A stretch of 64,000 nt of DNA from Shewanella vesiculosa (GCF_021560015.1 NZ_CP073588.1:682001-746000), one strand, 5' to 3'; numbered from the stretch's first letter, positions 54,621-63,466 are shown. Numbers and translations are program-made. Notes: generated by a model from the letters alone, not told the origin.

Positions 54621-54648
54621 TATACGAAAGCTCACTTAATTAAGATCA
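54621..54648 (-). promoter_or_regulatory. ECF-type promoter of the sigma-chrR operon
   Basis: Read on the - strand: TGATC, 17 bases, CGTATA. The same GATC-N17-CGTAT spacing occurs upstream of the lipocalin gene, the expected layout of an ECF11-like promoter. It lies about 120 bases before the sigma start codon. Confidence 0.7.
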
Positions 54649-54657
54649 CTCTTGTTA

Positions 54658-55248
54658 TTATTTTATGATATCGAATAAGAATGATTTAGCTAATTGGTGG
54701 TCATGACTATTTATACACTGATATTTTTGTTTTGAACTCAATGGGATAATTTCAAGCCAACGCTGGCATACCCAAGACATATCATTAAAACTTTCTTCAG
54801 AGTAATGGGCCAGATGCTGCGGATACTGCTGTAAAATTTGCTTTAACGTTTGACTCAGTATTTTATCTTTTTTTCGGTTAATCTTATTGCTTTGAGCCGG
54901 TTCAATTTGTTGTTCAATGATATCGCTTGGCCAAGAATCAATTAAGCTGACGTCACCTCGTTTCAAACCGTCATCATCAACGCTAATGTGGTTAATGGTG
55001 AAGGTTTGTTTTCCTTGAACACTGATACCTAATAAGCCATCGTCAAGCGTCTCAAAGTCAATAATTTGGGTTAACGTACCAATAGGTAGAATGGTTTTTT
55101 TATCATCAGCCAGCATACATAAGCCAAACCCAATACCACTCTTTAGTGATTCAGATACTAAGCGTTTGTATCTGGGTTCAAAAATGCGTAATTGGGTATA
55201 TCCCTGAGGCAATAAGCAAACGGGTAGTGGAAATAATGGGATATTCAT
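54658..55248 (-). CDS. LON-substrate-binding-domain protein
   Basis: 196 aa. The N-terminal LON domain has NIPLFPLPVCLLPQGYTQLRIFEPRYKRLV. No protease part is present, so this is a stand-alone LON-type protein. It lies 161 bases upstream of the sigma gene and 59 bases downstream of the lipocalin gene, in the same operon region. An AGGTG site precedes the ATG. Confidence 0.85.
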   Translation of the reverse strand: MNIPLFPLPVCLLPQGYTQLRIFEPRYKRLVSESLKSGIGFGLCMLADDKKTILPIGTLTQIIDFETLDDGLLGISVQGKQTFTINHISVDDDGLKRGDVSLIDSWPSDIIEQQIEPAQSNKINRKKDKILSQTLKQILQQYPQHLAHYSEESFNDMSWVCQRWLEIIPLSSKQKYQCINSHDHQLAKSFLFDIIK

Positions 55249-55306
55249 AACGGCACCTGTGTCAGATATAACAAATAAACTTACTTAATGTACGTGTAAA
55301 AAGAGC

Positions 55307-55867
55307 TTAACGATCATCTTTTAATGCGCCTTGATCCACCCAAATTAGATTGTTGGTGTTAATCCCCAATGCTGAGAGTTTGTTTATAAAACCTTGTTTG
55401 GTGTTGGGGTTAATCACAGCTGTTCTCGAGAGGATCCATGCATATTGCGTGTTAGGGCCAATGACAAGAGCATCGGTATATTGACCATTAGGAGCTTTGA
55501 TTACGTCATGTATTTGGTATGCGCCATAAAAAGGAGCAAAAAATGACACTTTAAGTAAGCCTTGGTCACTTCCATCAATAAAATAAGCTTTACCATTAGC
55601 TTCATCCCATTGCTGTTCATCTTGTTTAAATCCACGGTTAGTCACCACAACCTTGCTTCCTTGAAGTGTATATTGTGCGGTCACATGGGACATATTTCGC
55701 TCAAATGAATGATCGAGGCGGGCGATTTCATACCAAGTTCCTAAGTACTGATTTAGCTCAAACGGTTTTACAACAGTGACCGGTTTATCGATTAAGGTAC
55801 AAGCAGATAAACTCATCATTGAGAGCCATATGCTCAAGTGCCTCAGAAGTTGGGTGATATTTATCAT
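55307..55867 (-). CDS. blc: Outer-membrane lipocalin (Blc-like)
   Basis: 186 aa from ATG 55867 (AAAGG at 6 bases); a longer ATG at 55900 lacks a site. Signal ending LSAC gives a lipoprotein. Lipocalin motifs are NQYLGTWYEIARLDHSFER, VVTNRGF and YAWILSRT. It binds hydrophobic ligands, in stress response probably damaged lipids. It is first in the operon that also includes the LON-domain gene, and a matching ECF promoter lies upstream. Confidence 0.92.
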   Translation of the reverse strand: MINITQLLRHLSIWLSMMSLSACTLIDKPVTVVKPFELNQYLGTWYEIARLDHSFERNMSHVTAQYTLQGSKVVVTNRGFKQDEQQWDEANGKAYFIDGSDQGLLKVSFFAPFYGAYQIHDVIKAPNGQYTDALVIGPNTQYAWILSRTAVINPNTKQGFINKLSALGINTNNLIWVDQGALKDDR

Positions 55868-55891
55868 GTATAACCTTTGCAGAAAGTTTGC

Positions 55892-55913
55892 GAGATGCAA
55901 CTGCTTGCATCTC
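55892..55913 (-). other. Leader stem-loop before the lipocalin gene
   Basis: Perfect 9-base arms GAGATGCAA and TTGCATCTC with loop CTGC, in the 5' leader of the lipocalin mRNA. It could regulate translation or stability; no more can be said. Confidence 0.45.
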
Positions 55914-55924
55914 TAATAAAATAT

Positions 55925-55951
55925 GATACGAATTAAGGACGCTTTTTGATC
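55925..55951 (-). promoter_or_regulatory. ECF-type promoter of the lipocalin gene
   Basis: Read on the - strand: GATC, 17 bases, CGTATC, identical in spacing to the one before the sigma gene. It lies about 60 bases upstream of the lipocalin start, consistent with a -35/-10 pair of the same sigma factor. Confidence 0.65.
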
Positions 55952-56074
55952 TTGTTTAAAGGTTTTTTCTTTTTTTGGGGGATAAATCTTGTTTTAACAC
56001 TGTTAATAAATCTTTTTTAAGTATAATTAGCGTTAATAATACATTTTTACGTTGTTTGTAGGTGGGACTCGTCC

Positions 56075-57016
56075 ATGAGAAAAGTGCTCGATACGGTTGA
56101 TCAAAGGACTAAGCTAGTTGGCGAAAATCGTTTAGAACTATTGCTGTTTCGCATTAACTCGACCCAGTTATTTGCCATTAATGTATTTAAAGTTAAAGAG
56201 GTGGTTAAGTTACCTCCGCTAAGTAACTTGCCTGGCAGTAACCACAACGTCTATGGTGTGGCTAATATTAGAGGGGTGTCGATCCCTGTGATCAATTTGC
56301 GTGAAGCAATTGGTTTTTCACCTATGCCAGTGACTGAAGACAGTAACTTGATTATTACTGAATATAACCGCAGTGTGCAGGGTTTTTTAGTCGGTAAAGT
56401 TGAGAATATTGTTAACATGACCTGGAGTGATATTATGCCTCCGCCTAAAACCTCTGGAGGACATAATTACTTAACCGCGATAACTAAAATAGAAGACCAA
56501 GGTCAATCACGATTAGTATCCATTATTGACGTAGAGAAAGTCTTAGCTGAGATCATTAGCTATGATGTGAAGTTGTCAGATGGTGTGCTTGATGAATCTC
56601 TGACTTCTCATATGCCAGGGCGTAAGATATTAGTCGTCGATGACTCCTCCACAGCTCGCAAGCAAGTGAGGGACACATTAAGTAAGTTAGGCATTGAGAT
56701 CCTTGAGGCATCAGACGGGCTACAAGCGTTACGGTTATTACAATCGTGGGCCGATAAAGGTCAAAACGTTGCCGAAGAATTGCTTATGATGATAACCGAT
56801 GCAGAAATGCCTGAGATGGATGGTTATAAATTGACTCATGAAGTCCGTAATGATCCCCGAATGGCGGCATTATTTATTACACTCAATACTTCTTTAAGCG
56901 GCAGTTTTAACCAAGCTATGGTGAAAAAAGTCGGCTGCAATGAGTTTATTTCTAAATTTCAACCCGACTTGTTAGTGAGTGTGGTTCAAGATCGTTTACG
57001 TGCTATTCTTTCATAG
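56075..57016 (+). CDS. cheV: Chemotaxis protein CheV
   Basis: 313 aa. The N-terminal CheW-like domain (about residues 15-165) has LLLFRINSTQLFAINVFKVKEVV, and the C-terminal receiver domain (about 185-313) has DDSS and the phosphoacceptor Asp242 in ITDAEMPEMDG. CheV links receptors and CheA and tunes signalling by phosphorylation. AGGTGGGA precedes the ATG. Single transcription unit. Confidence 0.95.
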   Translation: MRKVLDTVDQRTKLVGENRLELLLFRINSTQLFAINVFKVKEVVKLPPLSNLPGSNHNVYGVANIRGVSIPVINLREAIGFSPMPVTEDSNLIITEYNRSVQGFLVGKVENIVNMTWSDIMPPPKTSGGHNYLTAITKIEDQGQSRLVSIIDVEKVLAEIISYDVKLSDGVLDESLTSHMPGRKILVVDDSSTARKQVRDTLSKLGIEILEASDGLQALRLLQSWADKGQNVAEELLMMITDAEMPEMDGYKLTHEVRNDPRMAALFITLNTSLSGSFNQAMVKKVGCNEFISKFQPDLLVSVVQDRLRAILS

Positions 57017-57065
57017 GCAATAGCATAAATCGTTAACCAGAGGACTATATCTAGAGTGGATTGAG

Positions 57066-57731
57066 TTATTGAGCCGCACCTTGGTCCATATCTTCGATTA
57101 ACTCATCAAGAATTCGACGCTGGTTTCCTGGGGTAATACCAATATTGAGCCGAGCTATTTTGACCGCATGGCCAAATTGGGCTTTACCCAATAGCGTAAT
57201 GAGCTGCTGTAAAAAAATACTGTCTAAAGACAATGTTTGGCTGTAGTGGCTAATGGCTTTAGTGAGTGACGTAAACACAATGCCGTCAAATTCAAAACCT
57301 GTTTGATATTGACTCACATCGCCAGCAATCTCGCCATCGAGTAATATACCTTCCAGACTTAATGGCCAACCTCTTGCATTCATTCGACTTTGTGCAATTT
57401 GGTACATCATCCAAGCACTTTTTTTAAAGCCTCCAAAAATCATACAGTCAAATTCTGATTGTTCGAGTTCTTCTTCAGTCCAGTTAATTCCAATGGCCAA
57501 GTCTTTACGGTATAAATGCATTAAATTGTCTTTTACTGCATCTCGACAATCCCAAATAGAGGTCAGCAGATTTTTCTTGGCTAGCATATGGCATTCTTTA
57601 CACGCCGGAATCGTTAAAGAGGGGTGGGGAGTGTGAGTCATTCTATAATAATCAAACAATTGATTACTTGGCTCGTTACAAAACCAACATGTATGACGTT
57701 TATCAAAAGGAATATCAATCTGTGTAGGCAT
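57066..57731 (-). CDS. Conserved hypothetical protein with a four-Cys zinc-binding motif
   Basis: 221 aa. N-terminal CWFC (Cys15, Cys18) and CKEC (Cys44, Cys47) likely bind zinc, recalling HNH-like small nucleases, but no His/Asn catalytic set was identified. The remainder is helical. Convergent with cheV. No function can be assigned. Confidence 0.7.
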   Translation of the reverse strand: MPTQIDIPFDKRHTCWFCNEPSNQLFDYYRMTHTPHPSLTIPACKECHMLAKKNLLTSIWDCRDAVKDNLMHLYRKDLAIGINWTEEELEQSEFDCMIFGGFKKSAWMMYQIAQSRMNARGWPLSLEGILLDGEIAGDVSQYQTGFEFDGIVFTSLTKAISHYSQTLSLDSIFLQQLITLLGKAQFGHAVKIARLNIGITPGNQRRILDELIEDMDQGAAQ

Positions 57732-57978
57732 GGATGCAATACTATTAATGAGCAGTGAAATGATGGCTGAACTTAGTGGCTAAGCGTAAATTAATCTGAG
57801 CTTAGGATTATCATACGCAGCGATAACACCAAGCTGTGGCTTGTGAGTTATCACTGCGAATGGCGCTCTTGGAATGACCGACAAAGTCGAACCTAGTGTA
57901 AATAATAACCTTAACAGAAGGTAAAGACGCTGTTTAAAGTGCGCTTTTTATTCCATGTTCAGCTTAAATTAGTGACGA

Positions 57979-58338
57979 TTATTCTTTTTCAAAATCGACT
58001 AATTCTTTAGCGAGTACGATAGGATCAATTTCTAAGCACTCTTGTTCTGCTTCCCAATTAACACCGATTAGAACGCCATCGTCATTTAAATCACTCACCC
58101 AGTATTCTAAGAACTCTGTTAGCGTAATAGTAACCGGATTATAGTCAGCCCATTCTTCAGTGCAGTGACTTTTTGCTGCAGCTTCGCTTGACCAAAGTGG
58201 CATAACATCTGTTTCTTCAAATTCTGATGAGTCACATACTACCCAACCCTCACCAGTTTCATCTTGTAAGCCCCATAAGACTTGATGTTGTTTTACGCTT
58301 TCGATAAAGCTTGATAATGCTGCAGTTTGTTCTGTCAT
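57979..58338 (-). CDS. DUF2750-family protein
   Basis: 119 aa in the preferred form starting MTEQTAALSSF at ATG 58338; an in-frame longer start at 58416 would add an N-terminal extension not expected in the family. Motifs: LWGLQDETGEGWVV, VMPLWSSEAAAKSH and YWVSDLNDDGVLIGVNW. A soluble acidic protein; function unknown. Confidence 0.8.
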   Translation of the reverse strand: MTEQTAALSSFIESVKQHQVLWGLQDETGEGWVVCDSSEFEETDVMPLWSSEAAAKSHCTEEWADYNPVTITLTEFLEYWVSDLNDDGVLIGVNWEAEQECLEIDPIVLAKELVDFEKE

Positions 58339-58836
58339 GATTAATCGCTCAAATGAGTTAGAATTAATGTCATTATACGGACTCATTGAATAAGGAAAAG
58401 GCTTAATTAATGACAATTATATTTAGGTGGAGACTTAAGCAGTGTTTAAAGGCTAAATTGACTCATTATCTTGTGACTCTGCGGTAAATGAGAGCAGCAT
58501 AGATAATAGACACATCAAAAGTGTTTTGGTGATAATAGCTAGTGGCTCGTTGTGGTTACTGCCAGTCTTTATGGCATGGCTCCTATTAAACTAACGTTTA
58601 AATGCGATGATTGCTTGGTTTTATGAGGTATTCATAATGGATAAACCATGGGGCTATTTTACATGCTGCTGTGGTTTTGAGTCGGTTCACCATGATTGCG
58701 CACTTGTGAGTAGATTTTTCATTTTTCACTTCGGTTTAGCATAAATAAACAGGGTTTAATGTTAACAGCTCTTGTTTCCTTAAGGCTGATGCGTCACGAT
58801 ATTCAATATTCATTTTGCGTAAATTAAGTGTTGTTC
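58339..58836. other. About 500-base gap with one possible 35-aa ORF
   Basis: No firm gene. A small + strand ORF at 58637-58744 (start MDKPWGYFTCCCGF, ATG with GAGG 9 bases upstream) has four Cys but no known relative. The rest is ordinary sequence upstream of the mltB-like gene. Confidence 0.35.
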
Positions 58837-60083
58837 ATGGCCCATAAAAGACGTTTATCTGTGTTTATTGCTTCAATGTTTTTATCTAGTACCTTATTAA
58901 GTGCTTGTGCGGTATCGGCATCACCCGATCCTGTTGCGGATGTTGCTCCTGCTCAAGAGCAAGCTGATTTTGCAACTTGTGTCGTTACGTTACAGCAAAA
59001 AGCTAAAGCCGCAGGGATTTCACAACAGATTATCGACACAACAGTGGCAAATTTAAAGTATGTCCCTAGAGTGATTGAATTAGATAATCAGCAACCTGAA
59101 TTTACCACCACCTTTGGTGATTACTTTGATAAACGTGTCACTGCGTGGCGAGTTGAGCAAGGTAAAAAAATGTTGGCTGAGCATAAATCATTATTAGCTA
59201 AGCTCACAAAAGAGTATGGCGTACCAGGGCAATACATTGTTGCTTTCTGGGGGCTAGAAACTAATTTTGGGAGTTATAAAGGCAGCATGCCTGTGCTTGA
59301 TTCATTAGCAACATTAGCGTGCGATCCAAGGCGTAGTGATTATTTTACTGGTGAGTTACTGCAAGCGTTGACCTTAAAGCAGCAGTATAATTTTGCCGAC
59401 AGTAAAATGGTTGGTTCATGGGCCGGAGCTATGGGGCATACTCAATTTATGCCAACCAATTATCGAAAGTATGCGGTAGATGGCGATGGCGATGGTGTTG
59501 CTGATTTATGGAACAGTACTGATGATGCACTGACATCTGCTGCAAACTTTTTACAGCATCTAGGTTGGAAAGCAGATGAACGATGGGGGCGTGAAGTGTT
59601 GATTCCTAGCGATTATTCTTTGCTTACTTAGGCGGTAAACATCCTCTACCACTGGTTAAGTGGCGTGGGCTTAATGTTAAGCAAGTTAATGGTCAGCCTT
59701 TGTCTACACCAGATATGCAAGCAGCGTTATATTTGCCAGCAGGGCACACAGGGCCTGCTTTTTTAGGATATGACAACTTTAATGTGATAATGCGTTGGAA
59801 TCGTTCTGAATTTTATGCCATTTCAGTGGGGCATTTAGCCGATCGTATTAATGGTGGTGCGGTATTAACCCGTGCAGTACCTAAACAGCCAAGGCTAAGC
59901 CGAGAAACGGTCAAACAAATTCAGCAAAAGCTCAATGATGCTGGTTTCGATGTGGGTAAGCCTGACGGTATTTTAGGGCGTAATTCAGTATTAGGGTTAC
60001 AAGCTTTTCAACATGAAAAAGGGCTTATTGCTGATGGATTTCCTGATGTAGAGACGTTTACCGCCTTGGGTATCAAACTATAA
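58837..60083 (+). pseudogene. MltB-family membrane-bound lytic transglycosylase, frameshifted
   Basis: Lipoprotein signal ends LLSAC. The catalytic domain includes Glu141 in FWGLETNFGSYKG, WAGAMGHTQFMPTNYRKYAVDGDGDG and ADLWNSTDDAL. The first part stops at TAG 59629-59631; the rest, in another frame, continues GGKHPLPLVKWRGL. Adding one base near 59622 (for example TTTGCT to TTTGGCT) restores a continuous 415-aa protein, including a C-terminal peptidoglycan-binding domain (about residues 355-410, VKQIQQKLNDAGFDVGKPDG). Sequencing error is the likely cause. It remodels peptidoglycan in the periplasm. Confidence 0.9.
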
Positions 60084-60166
60084 TCAGTATTTTTATGAGC
60101 ATTTTTTGTGGATGCATTAGTACGCTTTTGCTAAGCTTCGGCAAATTTTTGAATTAAGGAACGATA

Positions 60167-60649
60167 ATGAGCATTAAAGACAATATGGTCGTGCAGTTTA
60201 ATTACACGCTACGTGATGAAAAAGGCGAAGTACTTGAATCAAACGAAGGTCGTGAGGCGATTGCCTATTTGCATGGTCATGACAACATGATGCCTGGTAT
60301 TGAAGATGCGATTAATGGCAAAGAAATTGGCGAGAAATTCACTATTACTCCGCCAGCTGCAGATACTTATGGCGAACGTCAACCAGATTCTGAGCAGCGC
60401 GTGTCGGTTAAACACCTTGTAGGTGCTAAAGTATGGAAACCGGGCATGGCTGCCGTGGTGAATACTGAGCAAGGCCAGCGTCAAGTGACCATTATTAAAG
60501 TCGGTAAGTTTATGGCGACGGTTGATGTTAATCATCCACTTGCTGGCCGTGAATTAACTTTCGACATTGAAATTGTCGGTGCCCGCGATGCATCTGATGA
60601 AGAAATTGCCCATGGTCATGCCCATGGCGCTGGTGGTCATCACCACTAG
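60167..60649 (+). CDS. slyD: SlyD-type FKBP peptidyl-prolyl isomerase
   Basis: 160 aa. FKBP core with an inserted flap (IF) domain: VVQFNYTLRDEKGEVL, YLHGHDNMMPGIEDA and VDVNHPLAGRELTFDIE. The C-terminal His-rich tail (HGHAHGAGGHHH) binds nickel and other metals. Cytoplasmic isomerase/chaperone; AAGGA precedes the ATG. Followed by a good terminator. Confidence 0.95.
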   Translation: MSIKDNMVVQFNYTLRDEKGEVLESNEGREAIAYLHGHDNMMPGIEDAINGKEIGEKFTITPPAADTYGERQPDSEQRVSVKHLVGAKVWKPGMAAVVNTEQGQRQVTIIKVGKFMATVDVNHPLAGRELTFDIEIVGARDASDEEIAHGHAHGAGGHHH

Positions 60650-60699
60650 TAGGGGACCGCTTGGGTAAATTGATATTTACTTATGGTTTAACCCTGTAC

Positions 60700-60728
60700 A
60701 AATCCCAAGTGAAGACTTGGGATTTTTT
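60700..60728 (+). terminator. Terminator after slyD
   Basis: AAATCCCAAGT, loop GAAG, ACTTGGGATTTTTT: a 10-base stem with a T-run, 51 bases after the slyD stop. Confidence 0.9.
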
Positions 60729-60745
60729 GTTTTAAGAGAGTAGAT

Positions 60746-60973
60746 ATGATTATTGATTTCTCATTAGGTAAAATTATTGTCACTGTGCATGAAATTCAGT
60801 GCCGGTTTCATGATAGCCAATTAGTGCTTACCGCATCGATGGATGACATTAGCTGTTTTCATCAAGGCTTAGTGATTGTTGCCGATGCAGGAACGGTGAG
60901 GTGGAGCATTAAACTGGATAATCCAGCGCAATTAGACGCGCTATTGCAACACACTGGCATTCAAGCGCAATAA
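60746..60973 (+). CDS. Small conserved protein, possibly DUF3389
   Basis: 75 aa, soluble, starting MIIDFSLGKIIVTVHEIQ, with a strand-rich pattern and no membrane segment. It recalls the short DUF3389 proteins of Shewanella and Vibrio; this assignment is tentative. AGAG precedes the ATG. It sits just after the slyD terminator. Confidence 0.6.
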   Translation: MIIDFSLGKIIVTVHEIQCRFHDSQLVLTASMDDISCFHQGLVIVADAGTVRWSIKLDNPAQLDALLQHTGIQAQ

Positions 60974-61060
60974 CTTAATTTGTATCGGCTTAGTGGCAAG
61001 ATGAATGGGAATAGGCTGCTCGGCTATGAGCCTTGATTCAACTTGAATGACAAACTGAAG

Positions 61061-61099
61061 GTATTGACATGCTCTGAGCGATGCATGACATGTCAATAC
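61061..61099. other. Inverted repeat between the DUF3389-like and GST genes
   Basis: Perfect 11-base arms GTATTGACATG (61061-61071) and CATGTCAATAC (61089-61099) with a 17-base spacer. A smaller dyad AGCCACA/TGTGGCT lies near 61133-61149. No T-run, so not a typical terminator. Possible operator or transcript-end structure between convergent genes. Confidence 0.45.
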
Positions 61100-61241
61100 G
61101 ATTACTGTCTATTTAACCTCCAACCAAAGCTAAGCCACAGTTTGTGGCTTATATTATTGCTGCCGTTTTCGCTGCACTTCTGACTGCATATTGCCGCGAG
61201 TCCACTAAACTCCTTAAGCGTGTTCAAAAACCTATGACAGA

Positions 61242-62273
61242 TTAACCTTGTGGGTGAGATGTTGACGTCATTAGTTGCTCACGGTTATGTGGGCGTAAAA
61301 AGTCAATATCAGGCCCGGCAGGGACGATTTGAGTCGGATTAATTTGTTGATGACTAAAGTAATAATGCTGCTTGATATGATCCATATTGACTGTGGTAGC
61401 AATGCCGGGTTGTTGATATAAATCACGTAAATAATCTGAAATATAGGCCATGCTTTCGATTGTATTGCGGTTGGTTTTAAAATGGCCGACATACACATTG
61501 TCAAAACGGATCAGGGTAGTAAACAGACGCCAATCCGCTTCAGTAATGCTATCGCCCAATAGATACCGTTTTGTGCTTAAGCGGGTCTCGATGGTGTCCA
61601 GCGCCGAGAATAAGGCATCATAAGCTTCTTCATAAGCGGCTTGTGAGGTAGCAAAACCACAGCGATAAACCCCATTATTGATTTTTTCGTAAATGAACTC
61701 ATTGAGTTGGTTTATCTGCGGTTGTAAGGCTTGAGGATAATAATCGAGTGTATTGCCGGTAATATCATTAAAGGCGGTATTGAACATTCTAATGATTTCA
61801 GATGATTCATTACTGACGATAGTGTTGGTTTTTTTGTCCCACAATACTGGTACTGTGACTCGACCATTGTAGTGTGGTTTCGCTAATTGATAGATTTGGT
61901 ATAAAAAGTCTTTTTGATGTAAAGGATCGGCTTGAGCCCCTGCTATGTGTTGACCAATTTTGCCATCAACAGCATTGGCAAACTCCCAGCCGTTTTCTCG
62001 CATATGTGCTTCAACAACAGTAACATCAATAAGTGATTGTAATTGCTTTAATTCTCTAAAGATAAGGGTGCGGTGCGCCCAAGGGCAGGCTAGAGACACG
62101 TACAAATGATAGCGGCCTGCTTCTGCAACAAAGCCTGCGTCGCCAGAGGGGCCAGCTTGGCCATCCGCAGTTACCCAATGACGTAATTGCGCATCTTCTC
62201 GAACAAACTTACCGCCATTTTCTTCGGTTGCATACCATTGATCGACCCACTGGCCATTTTGTAGTAATCCCAT
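61242..62273 (-). CDS. Glutathionyl-hydroquinone reductase (YqjG/ECM4-like GST)
   Basis: 343 aa from ATG 62273 (AAGGAG 9 bases upstream; the ATG at 62282 abuts the site). Active-site Cys63 in SLACPWAHR corresponds to the E. coli YqjG nucleophile. Thioredoxin-like N-terminal domain and all-helical C-terminal half. It reduces glutathionyl-hydroquinones. Single gene. Confidence 0.92.
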   Translation of the reverse strand: MGLLQNGQWVDQWYATEENGGKFVREDAQLRHWVTADGQAGPSGDAGFVAEAGRYHLYVSLACPWAHRTLIFRELKQLQSLIDVTVVEAHMRENGWEFANAVDGKIGQHIAGAQADPLHQKDFLYQIYQLAKPHYNGRVTVPVLWDKKTNTIVSNESSEIIRMFNTAFNDITGNTLDYYPQALQPQINQLNEFIYEKINNGVYRCGFATSQAAYEEAYDALFSALDTIETRLSTKRYLLGDSITEADWRLFTTLIRFDNVYVGHFKTNRNTIESMAYISDYLRDLYQQPGIATTVNMDHIKQHYYFSHQQINPTQIVPAGPDIDFLRPHNREQLMTSTSHPQG

Positions 62274-62484
62274 ATCTCTCATCTCCTTAGTGGCTTTAGT
62301 CTTAGGTTACAACAAATAAAATCGAATAAAAGTGTAATTAATCGCTAGTTTTGTTCGATTAAATTAATTACATTGCCGTCAAGGTTGATTATTTGTGGTG
62401 ATGGGGTGTGAATAGATCGATGTTAAAAATCAATTGACGTAATATAGCCTGCAATATTTTATTGCATTGATAGGATTGATATAT

Positions 62485-63153
62485 ATGTCTTTTAAGCTAG
62501 AAAAAATTGTAATCGAGCCGCAAACACCTGCAACAGCATGCGTTATTTGGCTTCATGGATTGGGTGATTCAGGTGCTGGCTTTGCGCCCGTCGTCCCCGT
62601 ATTAGGCTTAGCTGGTCAGCACAGTATTCGTTTTATTTTTCCTCATGCACCAGAACAAGCAGTGACCATCAATGGCGGTTTTGTTATGCGCTCATGGTAC
62701 GATATTAAAAGCATGGATTTACACGATCGCGCCGATATACAAGGTGTTATGGCGTCTGAGCAAGCCATCCGTCAGTTAATTGTTGAGCAGATTAATAGTG
62801 GTATACCTGCTGATAAAATCGTTTTAGCTGGTTTTAGTCAAGGTGGGGTCATGAGTTTGTTCACCGGGCTGCGTTTTGAACAAAAACTGGCCGGTATTAT
62901 GGCGTTATCATGTTATTTACCCGGTGGCGAAACATTGCCAGAGCAACTTGCTGATGCTAATGCTCATACTGCTATTTTACAACATCATGGTGAGCAAGAT
63001 GATGTTGTCCCGATGTTTGCTGGTAAAATGGCTTATGACGCACTGATTGCGGCAGGTTATCAGAGTACCTGGAAAACTTATCCGATGGCTCACAGTGTAT
63101 TGCCTAATCAACTTGCTGATATTGGTCAATGGTTGCAGCAAGTGTTGAAATAA
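62485..63153 (+). CDS. Carboxylesterase/acyl-protein-thioesterase-like hydrolase
   Basis: 222 aa alpha/beta hydrolase. Ser118 in GFSQGG, Asp172 in HGEQDDVVP and His203 in MAHSV form the catalytic triad. It starts MSFKLEKIVIE at ATG 62485 (AGGA about 10 bases upstream). It hydrolyses short-chain esters; the natural substrate is unknown. Confidence 0.93.
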   Translation: MSFKLEKIVIEPQTPATACVIWLHGLGDSGAGFAPVVPVLGLAGQHSIRFIFPHAPEQAVTINGGFVMRSWYDIKSMDLHDRADIQGVMASEQAIRQLIVEQINSGIPADKIVLAGFSQGGVMSLFTGLRFEQKLAGIMALSCYLPGGETLPEQLADANAHTAILQHHGEQDDVVPMFAGKMAYDALIAAGYQSTWKTYPMAHSVLPNQLADIGQWLQQVLK

Positions 63154-63173
63154 CGCAAGCTCATCACTGTTCT

Positions 63174-63208
63174 TATATAAAGACAATAATCGTTATTGTC
63201 TTTATATA
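63174..63208 (+). terminator. Hairpin after the esterase gene
   Basis: Perfect 16-base arms TATATAAAGACAATAA and complement around TCG, 21 bases after the stop, followed by A-rich sequence. AT-rich but long; may end transcription. Confidence 0.65.
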
Positions 63209-63225
63209 AAAAAATCAATCTATTT

Positions 63226-63264
63226 AAATGGCTTAGCAGCAAAAATGCTTAAGCCATTTTTTTT
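63226..63264 (+). terminator. Second terminator before the Pho-box-driven gene
   Basis: AAATGGCTTA and TTAAGCCATTT with an inner 13-base loop, then TTTTTTTT: good stem with an 8-T tail, 73 bases after the esterase stop. Confidence 0.85.
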
Positions 63265-63360
63265 ACTTTACTTTAACATACCCGTTAACATGGTAATTGT
63301 TCTTTACTGGGAACTATTGAGGTGTAAGTTATTGTTAAATAATGTATTAAAAATCACATT

Positions 63361-63378
63361 CTGTCATAAAAGTGACAT
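63361..63378 (+). promoter_or_regulatory. Pho box upstream of the nucleotidase gene
   Basis: CTGTCATAAAAGTGACAT closely fits the PhoB-binding consensus: two TGTCA-like halves (CTGTCAT at 63361, GTGACAT at 63372) 11 bases apart with AT between. It lies 89 bases before the ATG. The neighbouring gene is a nucleotidase, the sort of gene PhoB controls. Confidence 0.75.
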
Positions 63379-63466
63379 CAAAAACCGTCAATCTTTGTTA
63401 TCATTCTGGCCGTGAATAGGATAATTCACGGATTTAAAAATATAAATTATAACATCGGGGTAAATC

